47,810 bases of DNA. Origin: Erysipelotrichaceae bacterium (lineage in GTDB: Bacteria; Bacillota_I; Bacilli_A; Erysipelotrichales; Erysipelotrichaceae). The position numbers and the translations under genes were made by a program. Positions within the stretch are counted from its first letter, which is position 1. Every line of letters starts with the position of its first letter. The DNA is taken from the NCBI GenBank assembly GCA_017441765.1, contig JAFRVK010000015.1, positions 1 to 47,810 on the forward strand, read 5' to 3'. Below are positions 7,909 through 17,446 of this stretch, one piece after another. The notes under the pieces were generated by a model that was not told the origin of the DNA, ran no database searches, and saw only the letters and a list, made by a program, of their open reading frames with translations.

Positions 7909-8718
7909 GTGTTCAAGAGATTACTGTTAGTTGCGACATTGCTGCTGGGAGTTTCAGGCATCTGGAACGGCTATTACCAGACTACCGAAGTCACTTTCGT
8001 GGGGATCCATGAAACCTGTTACGGGACGCTGCTGTCAAAGAAGTCCGAAAGCGGCACCTGGTCCTATCAGCTGGAACTGGATCTGAATGCTCCTGAAGAG
8101 GCCATGAACTTTTTCAAGGAATACCGGGATGCCGATCATTTCTTCTATCTGAACTATTTCCAGGACGTCACGGATGGCCTGCTGTACTGGCCATACTATC
8201 CGCCGGAAGAATTCAAGATCCTTCTGTATTTCCCCGATACGGGAGAGATCATCGTTTCCGATCCGCTCAGCAGATATTCATTAAGCAGCCCGTTCAAAGC
8301 CGTCATCAGCAATGATCTCATGAGAGTCGAACGCAATTATGACTATTTTAAAATGACAAGGATCACCTTCTACAGAGCTGTGATCCTCACGATCGCGGCA
8401 GTCATTACCGCAGTCCTGTATGCCCAGCCCTACAACAACGAGATCCGTTATATGATCCTGGGCAATTTCATCTATCAGGCCATACTCAATACGCTGATCG
8501 CTTTCTACAGTTTCAAGAATGGCTTCAGCTATGTCGAGTATATTCTGATAATGTGGCTTCCTTATCTACTCTGGTTCCTGCTGCAGGGCTATCTTCTCAG
8601 CAGACACGCCAGGGGCGTTTCCATGCCTTACCTGTGTTCCTTCTTCAGCAATGCGGTCGCCTATTTCGCGGGACTGCTGCTGGTAGACGTGCTGCCTTTC
8701 CTGTATACGATCCAGTAG
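7909..8718 (+). CDS. Hypothetical membrane protein, 269 aa
   Basis: I do not recognise a family. An N-terminal hydrophobic segment (residues 4-20) is followed by an extracytoplasmic-looking part of about 120 residues rich in aromatic residues (FFYLNYFQDV, LLYWPYYPPEEF). Then come four membrane helices (about 153-172, 180-203, 211-230 and 243-264). The layout suggests a small sensor or assembly protein with an external domain. The GTG start is supported by the promoter geometry and by the signal-like N-terminus MFKRLLLVATLLLG. It is monocistronic, set between two hairpin terminators. Confidence 0.65.
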   Translation: MFKRLLLVATLLLGVSGIWNGYYQTTEVTFVGIHETCYGTLLSKKSESGTWSYQLELDLNAPEEAMNFFKEYRDADHFFYLNYFQDVTDGLLYWPYYPPEEFKILLYFPDTGEIIVSDPLSRYSLSSPFKAVISNDLMRVERNYDYFKMTRITFYRAVILTIAAVITAVLYAQPYNNEIRYMILGNFIYQAILNTLIAFYSFKNGFSYVEYILIMWLPYLLWFLLQGYLLSRHARGVSMPYLCSFFSNAVAYFAGLLLVDVLPFLYTIQ

Positions 8719-8742
8719 AACCTCTAAGCGGGTTCTTTTTTT
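8717..8742 (+). terminator. Rho-independent terminator
   Basis: AGAACC (8717-8722) and GGTTCT (8731-8736) form a stem with an 8-base loop followed by seven T residues. It overlaps the stop codon of the membrane protein gene. Confidence 0.8.
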
Positions 8743-8781
8743 ATAATATGAATCATTCTTTTTTGCTTCGGATGAAAGCGC

Positions 8782-8803
8782 TATAATGAAAGAGAGTTAA
8801 GGA
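8782..8803 (+). promoter_or_regulatory. Asparaginase promoter -10 and ribosome binding site
   Basis: TATAAT at 8782-8787 gives a short leader carrying AAGGA (8799-8803), 9 bases before the ATG at 8813. I see no convincing -35. Unlike three of its neighbours, this gene has a normal leader. Confidence 0.5.
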
Positions 8804-8812
8804 ACAAATCAT

Positions 8813-9817
8813 ATGGGAAAGATACTGATCCTACATACAGGCGGCACGATCGGAATGACCTGGTCAAGTGAAGGATACAAACCTGACGGCAGGAGCTTCC
8901 GTGATGCGATTTATCATATGGATTCTTTGAAGGCGTACTCCATGCCGGAATGGGATTTCATGGAGACGGATCCTCTATTGGATTCGAGCCGGATGACCGT
9001 TTCGCAGTGGAACATGATCGGACAGATCGTCGCCGATCGCAAAGATGACTATGACGGTTTCGTGATCCTGCACGGCACGGATACGATGTCCTATACCGCT
9101 TCGGCTCTGTCGTTCATGCTGAAGGGTCTGAACAAACCGGTCATCCTGACAGGTTCCCAGATCCCTCTTTGCGAGACAAGAAGTGACGGCAGAGACAATC
9201 TGATCACTTCGATGATCATTGCCGGTGAGGGAAAAGTCAGGGAAGTCTGCATCTATTTCGGCGGACTGCTGCTAAGAGGAAACCGGGCGATCAAGTATTC
9301 CGCCAACGGCATGCGGGCGTTCGAAAGTCCGAATTATCCCACTCTGGCGACCGCAGGGATCGCCATACGATACAACGAGTCAGCTTTCCTGCCTGTGAAC
9401 GATCATTTCAGATTCAAACTGTTCAAGGAGATCCCGATCGGAGCCATCACGATCTTCCCGGGCTTCAAATTCGAACTGTTCGAATCCATCATCACCGAAA
9501 AGCTCAAAGGCGTCGTGATCGATACCTTCGGCTCGGGCAATATCCCTGCCGACAACGGGGTGCTGCTGCCGATGCTGGAAAAGGCAAAGAAAAACAACGT
9601 CGTTGTCGTCGTATGCTCGCAATGTCCTCAGGCGTCGATCGATATGAACGTCTACGAAGCCGGCAGCGTGCTGAAAAAGGCCGGTGTCATCTCCGGCAAG
9701 GACATGACCAGCGAAGCGGCGATCACAAAGCTCTATTATCTTTTGAGCAACTATGACGATATCGACATGATCAAGCTGAAGATGGAAGACGATATCTGCG
9801 GCGAACTGACCCTGTAA
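8813..9817 (+). CDS. ansA: Type I L-asparaginase
   Basis: Cytoplasmic L-asparaginase of 334 residues that hydrolyses asparagine to aspartate and ammonia. The two catalytic threonine motifs are present: TGGTIG (residues 9-14) and HGTDTM (about 87-92). There is no signal peptide, and the length fits the cytoplasmic type I dimers/tetramers such as E. coli AnsA rather than the periplasmic type II. ATG 8813 follows AAGGA. It is a single gene that converges on the ribosomal operon, with a shared hairpin between them. Confidence 0.92.
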   Translation: MGKILILHTGGTIGMTWSSEGYKPDGRSFRDAIYHMDSLKAYSMPEWDFMETDPLLDSSRMTVSQWNMIGQIVADRKDDYDGFVILHGTDTMSYTASALSFMLKGLNKPVILTGSQIPLCETRSDGRDNLITSMIIAGEGKVREVCIYFGGLLLRGNRAIKYSANGMRAFESPNYPTLATAGIAIRYNESAFLPVNDHFRFKLFKEIPIGAITIFPGFKFELFESIITEKLKGVVIDTFGSGNIPADNGVLLPMLEKAKKNNVVVVVCSQCPQASIDMNVYEAGSVLKKAGVISGKDMTSEAAITKLYYLLSNYDDIDMIKLKMEDDICGELTL

Positions 9818-9841
9818 TCAGCGCATGCATCCAAAGCATTC

Positions 9842-9864
9842 AAAAAGCTCCGTTGAGGAGCTTT
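9842..9864. terminator. Terminator of the ribosomal superoperon, shared with asparaginase gene
   Basis: AAAGCTCC (9844-9851) and GGAGCTTT (9857-9864) form an 8-bp stem with a 5-base loop. Read on the minus strand it is followed by TTTTTG, so it ends the rplQ transcript well. On the plus strand the T-run is only three bases. Confidence 0.8.
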
Positions 9865-9871
9865 CGTGTCA

Positions 9872-10228
9872 TTATACCAGTTCGATGGTTGCCATCGGGG
9901 CAGCATCGCCTTTTCTGATGTATGTCTTGGCAACACGCGTATAACCGCCATTTCTGTCCTTATAGCGCGGAGCCACTTCCTCGAACAGCACCTGCAGAGC
10001 AGATTTGCCGTCTTTGGTTTCGACATCTCTCAGATATGCAGCGACCTGTCTTCTGGCCGCAAGGTCATCTTTCTTGGCAACAGTGATCAGGTGATCTACG
10101 ACACTGCGCAGTTCCTTTGCCTTCATTTCTGTTGTTTCGATCTTGCCTTTAAGAATTAAATCTGTAGCCATGTTTCTAAGAAGGGCTACTCTATGGTCAG
10201 CTGTTCTGCCTAACCTACGATTCCACAT
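9872..10228 (-). CDS. rplQ: 50S ribosomal protein L17
   Basis: L17, 118 residues, the usual bacterial length. The N-terminus matches the family core (RRLGRTADHRVALLRNMATDLI), which binds 23S rRNA near the exit tunnel. It is the last gene of the superoperon, 17 bases after rpoA, and is followed directly by the terminator hairpin. Confidence 0.97.
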   Translation of the reverse strand: MWNRRLGRTADHRVALLRNMATDLILKGKIETTEMKAKELRSVVDHLITVAKKDDLAARRQVAAYLRDVETKDGKSALQVLFEEVAPRYKDRNGGYTRVAKTYIRKGDAAPMATIELV

Positions 10229-10245
10229 AGTCTGTTTACCTCCTT

Positions 10246-11208
10246 TTAGTCATCGCTAGATTTGAATGATAGATTCATGGCCTGAAGTTTCTCTTTGACT
10301 TCCTTCAAGGATTTCTTGCCAAGGTTCCTGACTCTGCTCATTTCTTCTTCGGTCTTCTGCGTCAGTTCATCGACTGTCGAGATGCCTGCACGTTTGAGAC
10401 AGTTGTAGGATCTTACCGTCAGATCGAGATCATCGATCGTCATATTGTTTTTCTTGGCGTTGCCTTCATTGACATAGTCTTTCATCACGGTGCCCATCTC
10501 GTTGACTTCCGCATCGACTTCCGTCAGAAGCTCAAGATGAGAAACCAGGATCTTCGAAGCCAAGGCAATGGATTCTTTCGGATCGATCGAACCATTGGTC
10601 CATACTTCCATCGTCAGTTCATCATACTTCGCAGACTGACCGACACGCGTCGGTTCTACGCTGTAATTCGCCTTGACGACCGGCGTATAGATGGCATCCG
10701 TATAGATCGTCCCAATGCCCTGAGATGAGCCCTGATACAGGAGCTTGTTTTCATCGGCTGAGACGTAGCCTCTACCTTTTCTAGCTAACAGTTCTATTTC
10801 CAGTTCTCCGCCCTTGTCAAGATGAGCGATCTCCAGTTCAGGGTTGATGACCTCAACACCTGCCGGAACGATGATGTCTTCTGCTTTTACCGTGCAAGGA
10901 CCCTTAGCGGAGATCCTTAACGTATAAGTATCTTCATCCATGATATCAAGGATCAGATCCTTGATGTTGAGGACGATCATCGTGACATCTTCTCTGACGC
11001 CCTTGATCGAAGAGAATTCATGATAGACTCCGTCGATCTTAACTGAATAGACAGCACCGCCAGGCAAAGATGAAAGCATCGTTCTTCTTAAAGCGTTCCC
11101 TATCGTCGTACCGAAACCTCTTTCCAGAGGGGAAATGACGAACTTCCCATAATGATCTGATTCCACATACTCACTTACTTTGAATTTCGGACGCTCAAAT
11201 TTATTCAT
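10246..11208 (-). CDS. rpoA: RNA polymerase alpha subunit
   Basis: Alpha subunit, 320 residues, of RNA polymerase. The N-terminal assembly domain (1 to about 230) carries the family signature SPLERGFGTTIGNALRRTMLSSLPG. The C-terminal domain (about 245-310) carries VRSYNCLKRAGISTV and RNLGKKSLKEV, which contact UP-element DNA and activators. It lies between rpsK and rplQ, as is standard. An AGGAGG ribosome binding site precedes the ATG. Confidence 0.98.
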   Translation of the reverse strand: MNKFERPKFKVSEYVESDHYGKFVISPLERGFGTTIGNALRRTMLSSLPGGAVYSVKIDGVYHEFSSIKGVREDVTMIVLNIKDLILDIMDEDTYTLRISAKGPCTVKAEDIIVPAGVEVINPELEIAHLDKGGELEIELLARKGRGYVSADENKLLYQGSSQGIGTIYTDAIYTPVVKANYSVEPTRVGQSAKYDELTMEVWTNGSIDPKESIALASKILVSHLELLTEVDAEVNEMGTVMKDYVNEGNAKKNNMTIDDLDLTVRSYNCLKRAGISTVDELTQKTEEEMSRVRNLGKKSLKEVKEKLQAMNLSFKSSDD

Positions 11209-11219
11209 ATGTTTCCTCC

Positions 11220-11612
11220 TTATCCTCTAGGTTTCTTCGGTGGGCGACAGCCATTGTGCGGAACAGGAGTCACATCGTTGATCGCTGTGATCTCCAGGCC
11301 GGCTGTAGCGAGTGCACGGATCGCAGCTTCTCTGCCGGGTCCGGGTCCCTTTACATTTACCTCCACTTTTTTCATGCCGTGGTCCATTGCGGTCTTGCCT
11401 GCAGCTTCAGCAACCAGCTGTGCGGCATACGGCGTAGACTTACGTGAACCTTTGTATCCCATAGCACCTGCAGATGACCAGGAAATGACGTTTCCTGCTT
11501 CATCCGTAACGGTGACGATCGTATTATTGAATGTTGAGTGGACATGTGCAACGCCACTGGCAATATTCTTCTTGACACGTTTTTTACGTGTTGTCTTTGC
11601 TTTCTGTGCCAT
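11220..11612 (-). CDS. rpsK: 30S ribosomal protein S11
   Basis: S11, 130 residues, a platform protein of the small subunit close to the E-site mRNA. It shows [16 protein letters not shown] and the C-terminal [11 protein letters not shown] tail typical of the family. The gene spacing is 11 bases to rpoA and 12 bases after rpsM. Confidence 0.98.
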   Translation of the reverse strand: MAQKAKTTRKKRVKKNIASGVAHVHSTFNNTIVTVTDEAGNVISWSSAGAMGYKGSRKSTPYAAQLVAEAAGKTAMDHGMKKVEVNVKGPGPGREAAIRALATAGLEITAINDVTPVPHNGCRPPKKPRG

Positions 11613-11624
11613 TGTTTATCCTCC

Positions 11625-11990
11625 TTACTTCTTCTTGTTAGCGACAGTTCTTCTCGGACCTTTTCTCGTTCTGGCATTGGTCTTGGTTCTCTGTCCTCTT
11701 ACAGGCAGACCCTTCCTGTGCCTGATCCCACGGTAGCAGCCGATTTCCATCAGACGCTTGATGTTCAGCTGCGTTTCTCTACGAAGATCACCCTCGATCT
11801 TATAATCATCCAGTGATTTACGGATTGCATTGATCTGATCATCAGTCAGATCCTTTACACGGATATCCTCGCTGATCTTGTTTTCAGCCAGGATCTTCTG
11901 TGCAGTCGATAAGCCGACACCGTAAATATAAGTCAGTGACACTACTACACGTTTATCGTTAGGAATGTCAACACCAGCAATACGTGCCAT
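11625..11990 (-). CDS. rpsM: 30S ribosomal protein S13
   Basis: S13, 121 residues, of the small-subunit head; its C-terminal tail contacts the P-site tRNA. The N-terminus is [20 protein letters not shown], as in the family, followed by the helix-two-turn-helix region and a basic tail ending in NKKK. It sits in the usual place after rpmJ and before rpsK. Confidence 0.98.
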   Translation of the reverse strand: MARIAGVDIPNDKRVVVSLTYIYGVGLSTAQKILAENKISEDIRVKDLTDDQINAIRKSLDDYKIEGDLRRETQLNIKRLMEIGCYRGIRHRKGLPVRGQRTKTNARTRKGPRRTVANKKK

Positions 11991-12008
11991 TTACTAATTT
12001 CCTCCCTT

Positions 12009-12122
12009 TTAACCTTGTCTTTGTTTGTGTTTAGGGTTTTCACATATAACCATGACGCGACCTTTGCGTTTGATAACACGACATTTATCGCACATTGGCT
12101 TTACAGATGGTCTTACTTTCAT
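12009..12122 (-). CDS. rpmJ: 50S ribosomal protein L36
   Basis: A 37-residue zinc-ribbon protein that begins [17 protein letters not shown] and ends HKQRQG. Zinc ligands Cys11, Cys14, Cys27 and His32 are all present, so this is the zinc-containing (C+) form. It lies between infA and rpsM, its usual place. Confidence 0.97.
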   Translation of the reverse strand: MKVRPSVKPMCDKCRVIKRKGRVMVICENPKHKQRQG

Positions 12123-12139
12123 GTTTTCCCTCCCAGACA

Positions 12140-12358
12140 CTATTTGTGTCTAAATGTAATACGCCCACGTGTTAGATCATAAGGCGAAATCTCTACTGTC
12201 ACTCTATCGCCTGGTAAAATGCGGATGTAGTGCATGCGGATTTTACCAGAAACGTGAGCCAATATTTCGTGACCGTTTTCAAGTTTCACCTTGAATTGTG
12301 CATTCGGTAATGTATCTGTAACGATACCATCGATCTCAATAACGTCTTGTTTTGCCAA
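12140..12358 (-). CDS. infA: Translation initiation factor IF-1
   Basis: IF-1, 72 residues, an OB-fold protein that blocks the A site during initiation. It starts [13 protein letters not shown] and ends with [12 protein letters not shown], both typical. It follows map by 3 bases and precedes rpmJ. Confidence 0.97.
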   Translation of the reverse strand: MAKQDVIEIDGIVTDTLPNAQFKVKLENGHEILAHVSGKIRMHYIRILPGDRVTVEISPYDLTRGRITFRHK

Positions 12359-12361
12359 TAG

Positions 12362-13114
12362 CTAATCCTCCTTTGTCAAAATCCTGCAACCATCTTCGGT
12401 GATCGCAACCGTATGTTCATAATGCGCAGCCCAGGAGTGGTCATAACTCTTCACGCCCCAGCCGTCTTTCAATGTGTAGCATCTGGCAGAACCCATGAAG
12501 ACCATCGGTTCGACCGCGATACACATGCCCTTCTTTAAAAGTTCCAGAGTCCCCGGCTTGCCTACGTTAGGCACATAAGGATCCTCATGAACGCTCTTGC
12601 CTATCCCATGGCCCGTATATTCTTCAGGCAATGAGAATCCGAACGATTCCACATACGTCTGTATCGCATTCGCGATATCGCCGATATGATTGCCCGGTTT
12701 CACCTGCTCCAGACCCAGATACAGCGATTCTTCCGTCACTCTCAGAAGTTCAAATACCTTCGGATCCGTGACATTGCCGACCGTATAGGTCCAGCCGGAA
12801 TCGCCGTGATAGCCCTTGTAGCAGGCACCGACATCGACTGTAATGATGTCCCCGTCCTTAAGAATCGTGTGATCAGGGATCCCATGGACCAGCATATCGT
12901 TGATCGATGTGCAGATCGCAGCTGGGAAACCCTGATAGTTCTTAAATGATGGAGTGGCACCGTTTTCCCGGATCACTTCTTCAGCGATCCGGTTCAGTTC
13001 CAATGTCGATATCCCCGGTCGTATCACCTCTTTCATCTTCTTATGGACACGGGCAACGATGGTTCCCGCATGATCCATAAGTTCGATCTCTCTTGGTGAC
13101 TTGATTGAGATCAT
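12362..13114 (-). CDS. map: Methionine aminopeptidase type I
   Basis: Removes the initiator methionine from nascent proteins. The protein is 250 residues, type I without an insertion. Metal-ligand motifs are visible in order: the two Asp in VDVGACYKGYHGDSGWTY, the His in GHGIGKSVHEDP, the Glu in AVEPMV, and the final Glu in YEHTVAITEDG. It overlaps the end of adk by 4 bases, as in other Firmicutes with adk-map-infA order. Confidence 0.97.
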   Translation of the reverse strand: MISIKSPREIELMDHAGTIVARVHKKMKEVIRPGISTLELNRIAEEVIRENGATPSFKNYQGFPAAICTSINDMLVHGIPDHTILKDGDIITVDVGACYKGYHGDSGWTYTVGNVTDPKVFELLRVTEESLYLGLEQVKPGNHIGDIANAIQTYVESFGFSLPEEYTGHGIGKSVHEDPYVPNVGKPGTLELLKKGMCIAVEPMVFMGSARCYTLKDGWGVKSYDHSWAAHYEHTVAITEDGCRILTKED

Positions 13115-13764
13115 TTACACAATTCCTCCAAGATGTTCTCGATATCACCGAACACTTCCTGAACGCTTCTAGTCGCGTCCACGTGTCTGACGATACCCAT
13201 CTTATCATAATACTCGATGACCGGCTGAGTATTCTTGTGATATTCCTCGAGTCTCTTGGTCAGACTCTCCAGATTGTCATCTTTTCTCTGGATGATTTCA
13301 TGACCGCACTTATCGCAGATCCCTTCGACTTTCGTCGGGCTGAAATAAATGTTCGAGATATCACTGCAGTTAGGACATAATCTTCGACCTGTGATCCGCT
13401 TGACCAGCAGATCATCCTCGATATTCAGATTGATCACCTGATCGACCTTTTTCCCGGTCTCATCCAGGATCGAGGTGAGATCTTCGGCCTGTGCCTTCGT
13501 TCTGGGATAACCGTCGAACAGGAATCCCGCATCCATATCATCTCTCGAGAACCTCTCCAGTATGATATCATGGATGATCTCATCCGGCACCAAAGCGCCT
13601 CTGTTCATATAATCCTGTGCTTTCAGACCGACTTCCGTCTCATTTCTGACAGCTTCTCTGAGCATGTCTCCGGTCGAGACATGTTTCAGACCGTATTTTT
13701 CCAGAATAAGCTCTGACATCGTGCCCTTGCCGGCACCCGGAGCACCAATGATTAGAAGATTCAT
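13111..13764 (-). CDS. adk: Adenylate kinase, zinc-lid type
   Basis: Converts ATP and AMP to two ADP; 217 residues, the long form. It has the P-loop GAPGAGKGT (7-15), FDGYPRTKAQ, and a LID with four cysteines (CPNC near 128-131 and CDKC near 150-153), the zinc-binding lid common in Gram-positives. It lies 8 bases after secY. Confidence 0.97.
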   Translation of the reverse strand: MNLLIIGAPGAGKGTMSELILEKYGLKHVSTGDMLREAVRNETEVGLKAQDYMNRGALVPDEIIHDIILERFSRDDMDAGFLFDGYPRTKAQAEDLTSILDETGKKVDQVINLNIEDDLLVKRITGRRLCPNCSDISNIYFSPTKVEGICDKCGHEIIQRKDDNLESLTKRLEEYHKNTQPVIEYYDKMGIVRHVDATRSVQEVFGDIENILEELCK

Positions 13765-13772
13765 GTACCCTC

Positions 13773-15059
13773 CTACTTACCTACAAAACTCTTGTACTGT
13801 TTTGAGGTCATCTGCGACTTCATCTGCTTGATCGTATCCATAGCGACACCGACAACGATGATGATACCGGTACCGCCGACTGCCGCTCTCTGTGACAGAC
13901 CGGTCACGATCGAAACGACATATGGCAGGATAGCGATGAACGTCAGCAACAGAGCACCCAGAACCGTGATCCTGTTCAATACCTTGGACACATAGTTCCT
14001 GGTCTCTGTACCGGGTCTCACACCCGGAATGTACTGGCCATTCTTTGACAGATCTTCGGCGGTCTTCTGCGGATCGATCTGCAGGTTCGTATAGAAGAAC
14101 GTGAAGAGAATGATCAGTAACGCATAGAAACAAAGGAATACAGGGCTTGTGAAGTCAGCGAGATCCGACAGCCACTGATAGGCTTTCTGGTTGACCCAGG
14201 AAGCGATGATCTGCGGGCCCTGGATCAGTGCGGAAGCAAAGATGACAGGGGTGACGGATGCGGAGTTGACTTTCAGAGGCAGATGGTTGAGATCGCCCTT
14301 GGTCTTGTTCAAAGCTCTTGAAGAAGACTGCTGGATCGGGATCCTTCTCTCTGCCAGCTGCATCAGAACGACCAATACGATGATCGCCACAAACATGACA
14401 CAGTATGCGATGAAACCGCCCATTCCCAGTTTCGATGTTGTGTTTTCTCCCAGGAAGGTCTCATAGACGGTCCTGAAAGTGGTAGGCATATCGGCGACGA
14501 TACCTGCGAAGATGATCATCGAAGTACCATTACCGATGCCCTTGGTCGTGATCTGGTCAGCCAGCCACAGCAGCAGCATCGTGCCTGCCGTGAAGATGAC
14601 CGAGATATACAGATAGGAAGTGAATCCCGGATTATCGATGAAGCCATATCCTGCATAGGCCTTGTCCAGATACTGGACGATGAAGTAGCCCTGAACCAGC
14701 GACATGACGACAGCCAGATAACGCGTGATGCGGTCCATCTGCTGACGGCCTTTCTTTCCGGATTTTGCCATTTCTGCCAAAGCCGGAATGATGTCCATTG
14801 CCAGCAGCTCGATAATGATGCTGGCAGTGATGTATGGTGACACACCCAGGGAGAAGATCGACATCTGTTCGATGGATCCGCCGCCCAGGATGTTCATCAT
14901 ATTGAGGAGTGAGTTTGCACTCAGTTTGATCACTGTCGTATTGACTCCCGGAGCCGGGATCGAAGACCCCAGACGGAAGATGAACAGGATCATCAGTGTG
15001 AAGAAAATCCTTTTGCGAATATCCTTGTTTTTGAAGAAATCTATGAATGTTTTGAACAT
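13773..15059 (-). CDS. secY: Protein translocase subunit SecY
   Basis: The channel subunit of the SecYEG translocon, 428 residues with ten predicted membrane helices. The plug/lateral-gate region (LNMMNILGGGSIEQMSIFSLGVSPYI) and the cytoplasmic loop with PGVRPGTETRNYV, which faces SecA and the ribosome, are visible. It shares one base with the end of rplO, the standard place in the spc operon. Confidence 0.97.
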   Translation of the reverse strand: MFKTFIDFFKNKDIRKRIFFTLMILFIFRLGSSIPAPGVNTTVIKLSANSLLNMMNILGGGSIEQMSIFSLGVSPYITASIIIELLAMDIIPALAEMAKSGKKGRQQMDRITRYLAVVMSLVQGYFIVQYLDKAYAGYGFIDNPGFTSYLYISVIFTAGTMLLLWLADQITTKGIGNGTSMIIFAGIVADMPTTFRTVYETFLGENTTSKLGMGGFIAYCVMFVAIIVLVVLMQLAERRIPIQQSSSRALNKTKGDLNHLPLKVNSASVTPVIFASALIQGPQIIASWVNQKAYQWLSDLADFTSPVFLCFYALLIILFTFFYTNLQIDPQKTAEDLSKNGQYIPGVRPGTETRNYVSKVLNRITVLGALLLTFIAILPYVVSIVTGLSQRAAVGGTGIIIVVGVAMDTIKQMKSQMTSKQYKSFVGK

Positions 15060-15499
15060 CAGATCACCTCAACTTTACCGCCTGCCTTTTCAATAGCTGC
15101 CTGAGCAGACTTGGAAATCTTGTTGCATACAACGTTGACTTTCTTCTCAAGCTTTCCGTTGCCTAATACTTTTAAGCCATCAAGCTGTTTCTTGACGATG
15201 CCGGCCTGTTTCAGCAGATCGAACGTCACAGTGGTTCCATCCTCGAATCTGTTGAGATCGCTCAGATTGACGATCGCATATTCCAGACGCGTGAAATTGG
15301 TGAAACCTCTCTTCGGTAAGATCTTGTAGATCGGCGTCTGTCCGCCTTCGAATCCGATCGCGACACCGCCACCGGAACGGGCATTCTGACCCTTGTGACC
15401 TTTACCGGCAGTCTTGCCCTGACCTGAGCCCTGGCCTCTGCCTAATCTCTTGGTAGTGTGTCTGGCACCATCGTTATATTTCATTTCGTGTAATTTCAT
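15059..15499 (-). CDS. rplO: 50S ribosomal protein L15
   Basis: L15, 146 residues. The glycine-rich N-terminal tail ([22 protein letters not shown]) and the [18 protein letters not shown] motif are typical. It follows rpsE by only 11 bases, with no rpmD (L30) between them, where most bacteria have that gene. Confidence 0.97.
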   Translation of the reverse strand: MKLHEMKYNDGARHTTKRLGRGQGSGQGKTAGKGHKGQNARSGGGVAIGFEGGQTPIYKILPKRGFTNFTRLEYAIVNLSDLNRFEDGTTVTFDLLKQAGIVKKQLDGLKVLGNGKLEKKVNVVCNKISKSAQAAIEKAGGKVEVI

Positions 15500-15510
15500 G
15501 ACACACCTCC

Positions 15511-16086
15511 TTATCGTACTTCTTTGACACTGAGACCACGCAGTTTTGCAACGGAATCAACGGTCTTCAGTTCTTTCAGAGCCTTCATTGTCGCATGGAC
15601 CTGGTTGATCGGGGTACGGGAACCGACACACTTGGTGATGACATCGGTTGCTCCGGCCAGTTCCAGAACGGCACGGACGACACCGCCGGCAACGATACCT
15701 GTACCTTCGGCAGCAGGACGCAGCACGACTTCACCGGCACCATATCTGCCTACGGTCTCATGCGGGATCGTACGGTAGCCATCGACCAGCGGCACTCTGA
15801 CAACGCTCTTCTTCGCAGTCTCGGTTGCTTTTCTGATCGCATCCGGTACTTCGTTCGCTTTGCCTAAGCCATAGCCGACACGGCCTTTCTTATCGCCAAC
15901 GACAACGATCGCAGCGAAACGCATCTTACGACCACCCTTGACTGTCTTGGAGACACGGTTGATCTGAACGACACGTTCTTCAAATTCCTTGACTTCTCTC
16001 TCGCGGTTGAAACGGCGATTGTTGTTCGGTCTTCTGTTCTGTCTTGGATTTTCTCTGTTTGTATTATCTCTGTTTGTATTTTCCAT
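15511..16086 (-). CDS. rpsE: 30S ribosomal protein S5 with Asn/Arg-rich N-terminal extension
   Basis: S5 is a ribosomal ambiguity protein at the mRNA entry side of the 30S subunit. The protein is 191 residues; the conserved core starts near [19 protein letters not shown] (about residue 35). The first 30 or so residues are low complexity, almost only Asn, Arg, Glu and Pro ([15 protein letters not shown]), longer than the few residues before the core in many homologues. The start ATG 16086 has AGGAGG upstream. It lies directly upstream of rplO. Confidence 0.97.
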   Translation of the reverse strand: MENTNRDNTNRENPRQNRRPNNNRRFNREREVKEFEERVVQINRVSKTVKGGRKMRFAAIVVVGDKKGRVGYGLGKANEVPDAIRKATETAKKSVVRVPLVDGYRTIPHETVGRYGAGEVVLRPAAEGTGIVAGGVVRAVLELAGATDVITKCVGSRTPINQVHATMKALKELKTVDSVAKLRGLSVKEVR

Positions 16087-16097
16087 GGTAATACCTC

Positions 16098-16454
16098 CTA
16101 GAATTTCAAGCCAGCTTCTCTGGCAGCCTCAGCAAGCGCTTTGACACGACCGTGATACAGATAACCACCGCGATCGAAACAGACATTCTCGATACCCTTT
16201 TCTTTTGCTCTTTCCCCAAGCTTGGTACCTACGGTCTTGGCAGCCTCGATATTGCTGCCGTTCTTCAGTTTCAGTTCAACGGATGAGCAGGATACCAGTG
16301 TGTTACCCTTTTCATCATCGATGATCTGCGCATGGATATGAGCATTGGAACGGAAGACGCTCAGTCTAGGGCAAGCAGCCGTACCGGAAATCTTGTTTCT
16401 GATACGTTCATGTCTTCTTTGACGTGTTTTGTTTTTATCGATTTTAGAATACAT
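16098..16454 (-). CDS. rplR: 50S ribosomal protein L18
   Basis: L18, 118 residues, binds 5S rRNA. The [18 protein letters not shown] motif and the C-terminal [23 protein letters not shown] are characteristic. Standard position between rplF and rpsE. Confidence 0.97.
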   Translation of the reverse strand: MYSKIDKNKTRQRRHERIRNKISGTAACPRLSVFRSNAHIHAQIIDDEKGNTLVSCSSVELKLKNGSNIEAAKTVGTKLGERAKEKGIENVCFDRGGYLYHGRVKALAEAAREAGLKF

Positions 16455-16472
16455 ATCTTAACTCCTTTCCCC

Positions 16473-17015
16473 TTAAGCCGCAGCGGTCTTACCTTCCTTA
16501 TGACGGACGACTTCGCCTTTGTATCTGATTCCCTTGCCCTTGTAAGGTTCAGGCTTGCGGAAACCTCTGATCTGAGCGGCGACTTCACCGACACGCTGTT
16601 TATCGATTCCGGAAACGATGATCGTCGTTGGGTTCGGTACTTCGATGGTGATGCCTTCCTCGATCGGGAAGTTGATCTCATGCGAATATCCGAGATCCAG
16701 CTTCAGGTTGTTGCCCTGAAGTTCGGCCTTGTATCCGATACCGACGACCTCAAGCGTCTTCTTATAACCTTCGGTCGTACCGACGATCATGTTGTTCAGC
16801 AACGCTCTGGTCGTTCCATGTAACTGTTTGGTGTGTTTTTCTTCGTTTGCACGAACACATTTGACTTCTGTTCCGTCCACTTTGATTTCTACCAGCGGAC
16901 TGAATTGACGTACTAAAGTCCCCTTAGGACCTTTTACCGTCACCTCATTGCCTTCAGAGATGCTCAGTTCGCATCCTGCAGGAATGGTAATCGTTTTATT
17001 ACCGATACGTGACAT
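16473..17015 (-). CDS. rplF: 50S ribosomal protein L6
   Basis: L6, 180 residues, near the factor-binding site of the large subunit. [14 protein letters not shown] at the start and GQVAAQIR-like [21 protein letters not shown] near the end match the family. It follows rpsH by 15 bases. Confidence 0.97.
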   Translation of the reverse strand: MSRIGNKTITIPAGCELSISEGNEVTVKGPKGTLVRQFSPLVEIKVDGTEVKCVRANEEKHTKQLHGTTRALLNNMIVGTTEGYKKTLEVVGIGYKAELQGNNLKLDLGYSHEINFPIEEGITIEVPNPTTIIVSGIDKQRVGEVAAQIRGFRKPEPYKGKGIRYKGEVVRHKEGKTAAA

Positions 17016-17030
17016 ACTGTTCTCCTTCTA

Positions 17031-17432
17031 TTACCACACGTAGGCAACGACTTCACCGCCCAGATTCGCTTTTCTGGCGTCACGGTCTGTCATTAAGCCT
17101 TTTGATGTAGAAATGATTGCGATACCAAGTCCGTTGAGTACGCGAGGCACATTGTTGCCCTTCGCATAGACTCTAAGACCAGGCTTGGAAATCCTCTTCA
17201 GACCGGAAATGACTTTTTCCTTATCCGGTCCGTATTTCAGTTCGATCGTGATGATCTTATCTTTTGCTGTATCACCCTCAACCGCATAATCAGTGATATA
17301 ACCTTCCTGTTTCAGGATGCGGGCAATTTCGATTTTCATTTTGCTTGCCGGTATGACGACACTATCATGTTCGGCAGAAATACCGTTTCTGATTCTAGTG
17401 AGCATATCAGCAATTGGATCTGTCATAGCCAT
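17031..17432 (-). CDS. rpsH: 30S ribosomal protein S8
   Basis: S8, 133 residues, a primary 16S rRNA binder. The start is set at ATG 17432 ([16 protein letters not shown]) because AGGAGGG lies 8 bases upstream. A longer open frame upstream only runs through rpsN in another frame. The C-terminus ([26 protein letters not shown]) is typical. Confidence 0.96.
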   Translation of the reverse strand: MAMTDPIADMLTRIRNGISAEHDSVVIPASKMKIEIARILKQEGYITDYAVEGDTAKDKIITIELKYGPDKEKVISGLKRISKPGLRVYAKGNNVPRVLNGLGIAIISTSKGLMTDRDARKANLGGEVVAYVW

Positions 17433-17446
17433 TGAATTACCCTCCT

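Noticed and set aside
15499-15511. Possible short rpmD hidden between rpsE and rplO
   Set aside because: Only 11 bases are available, and neither neighbour has an L30-like extension.
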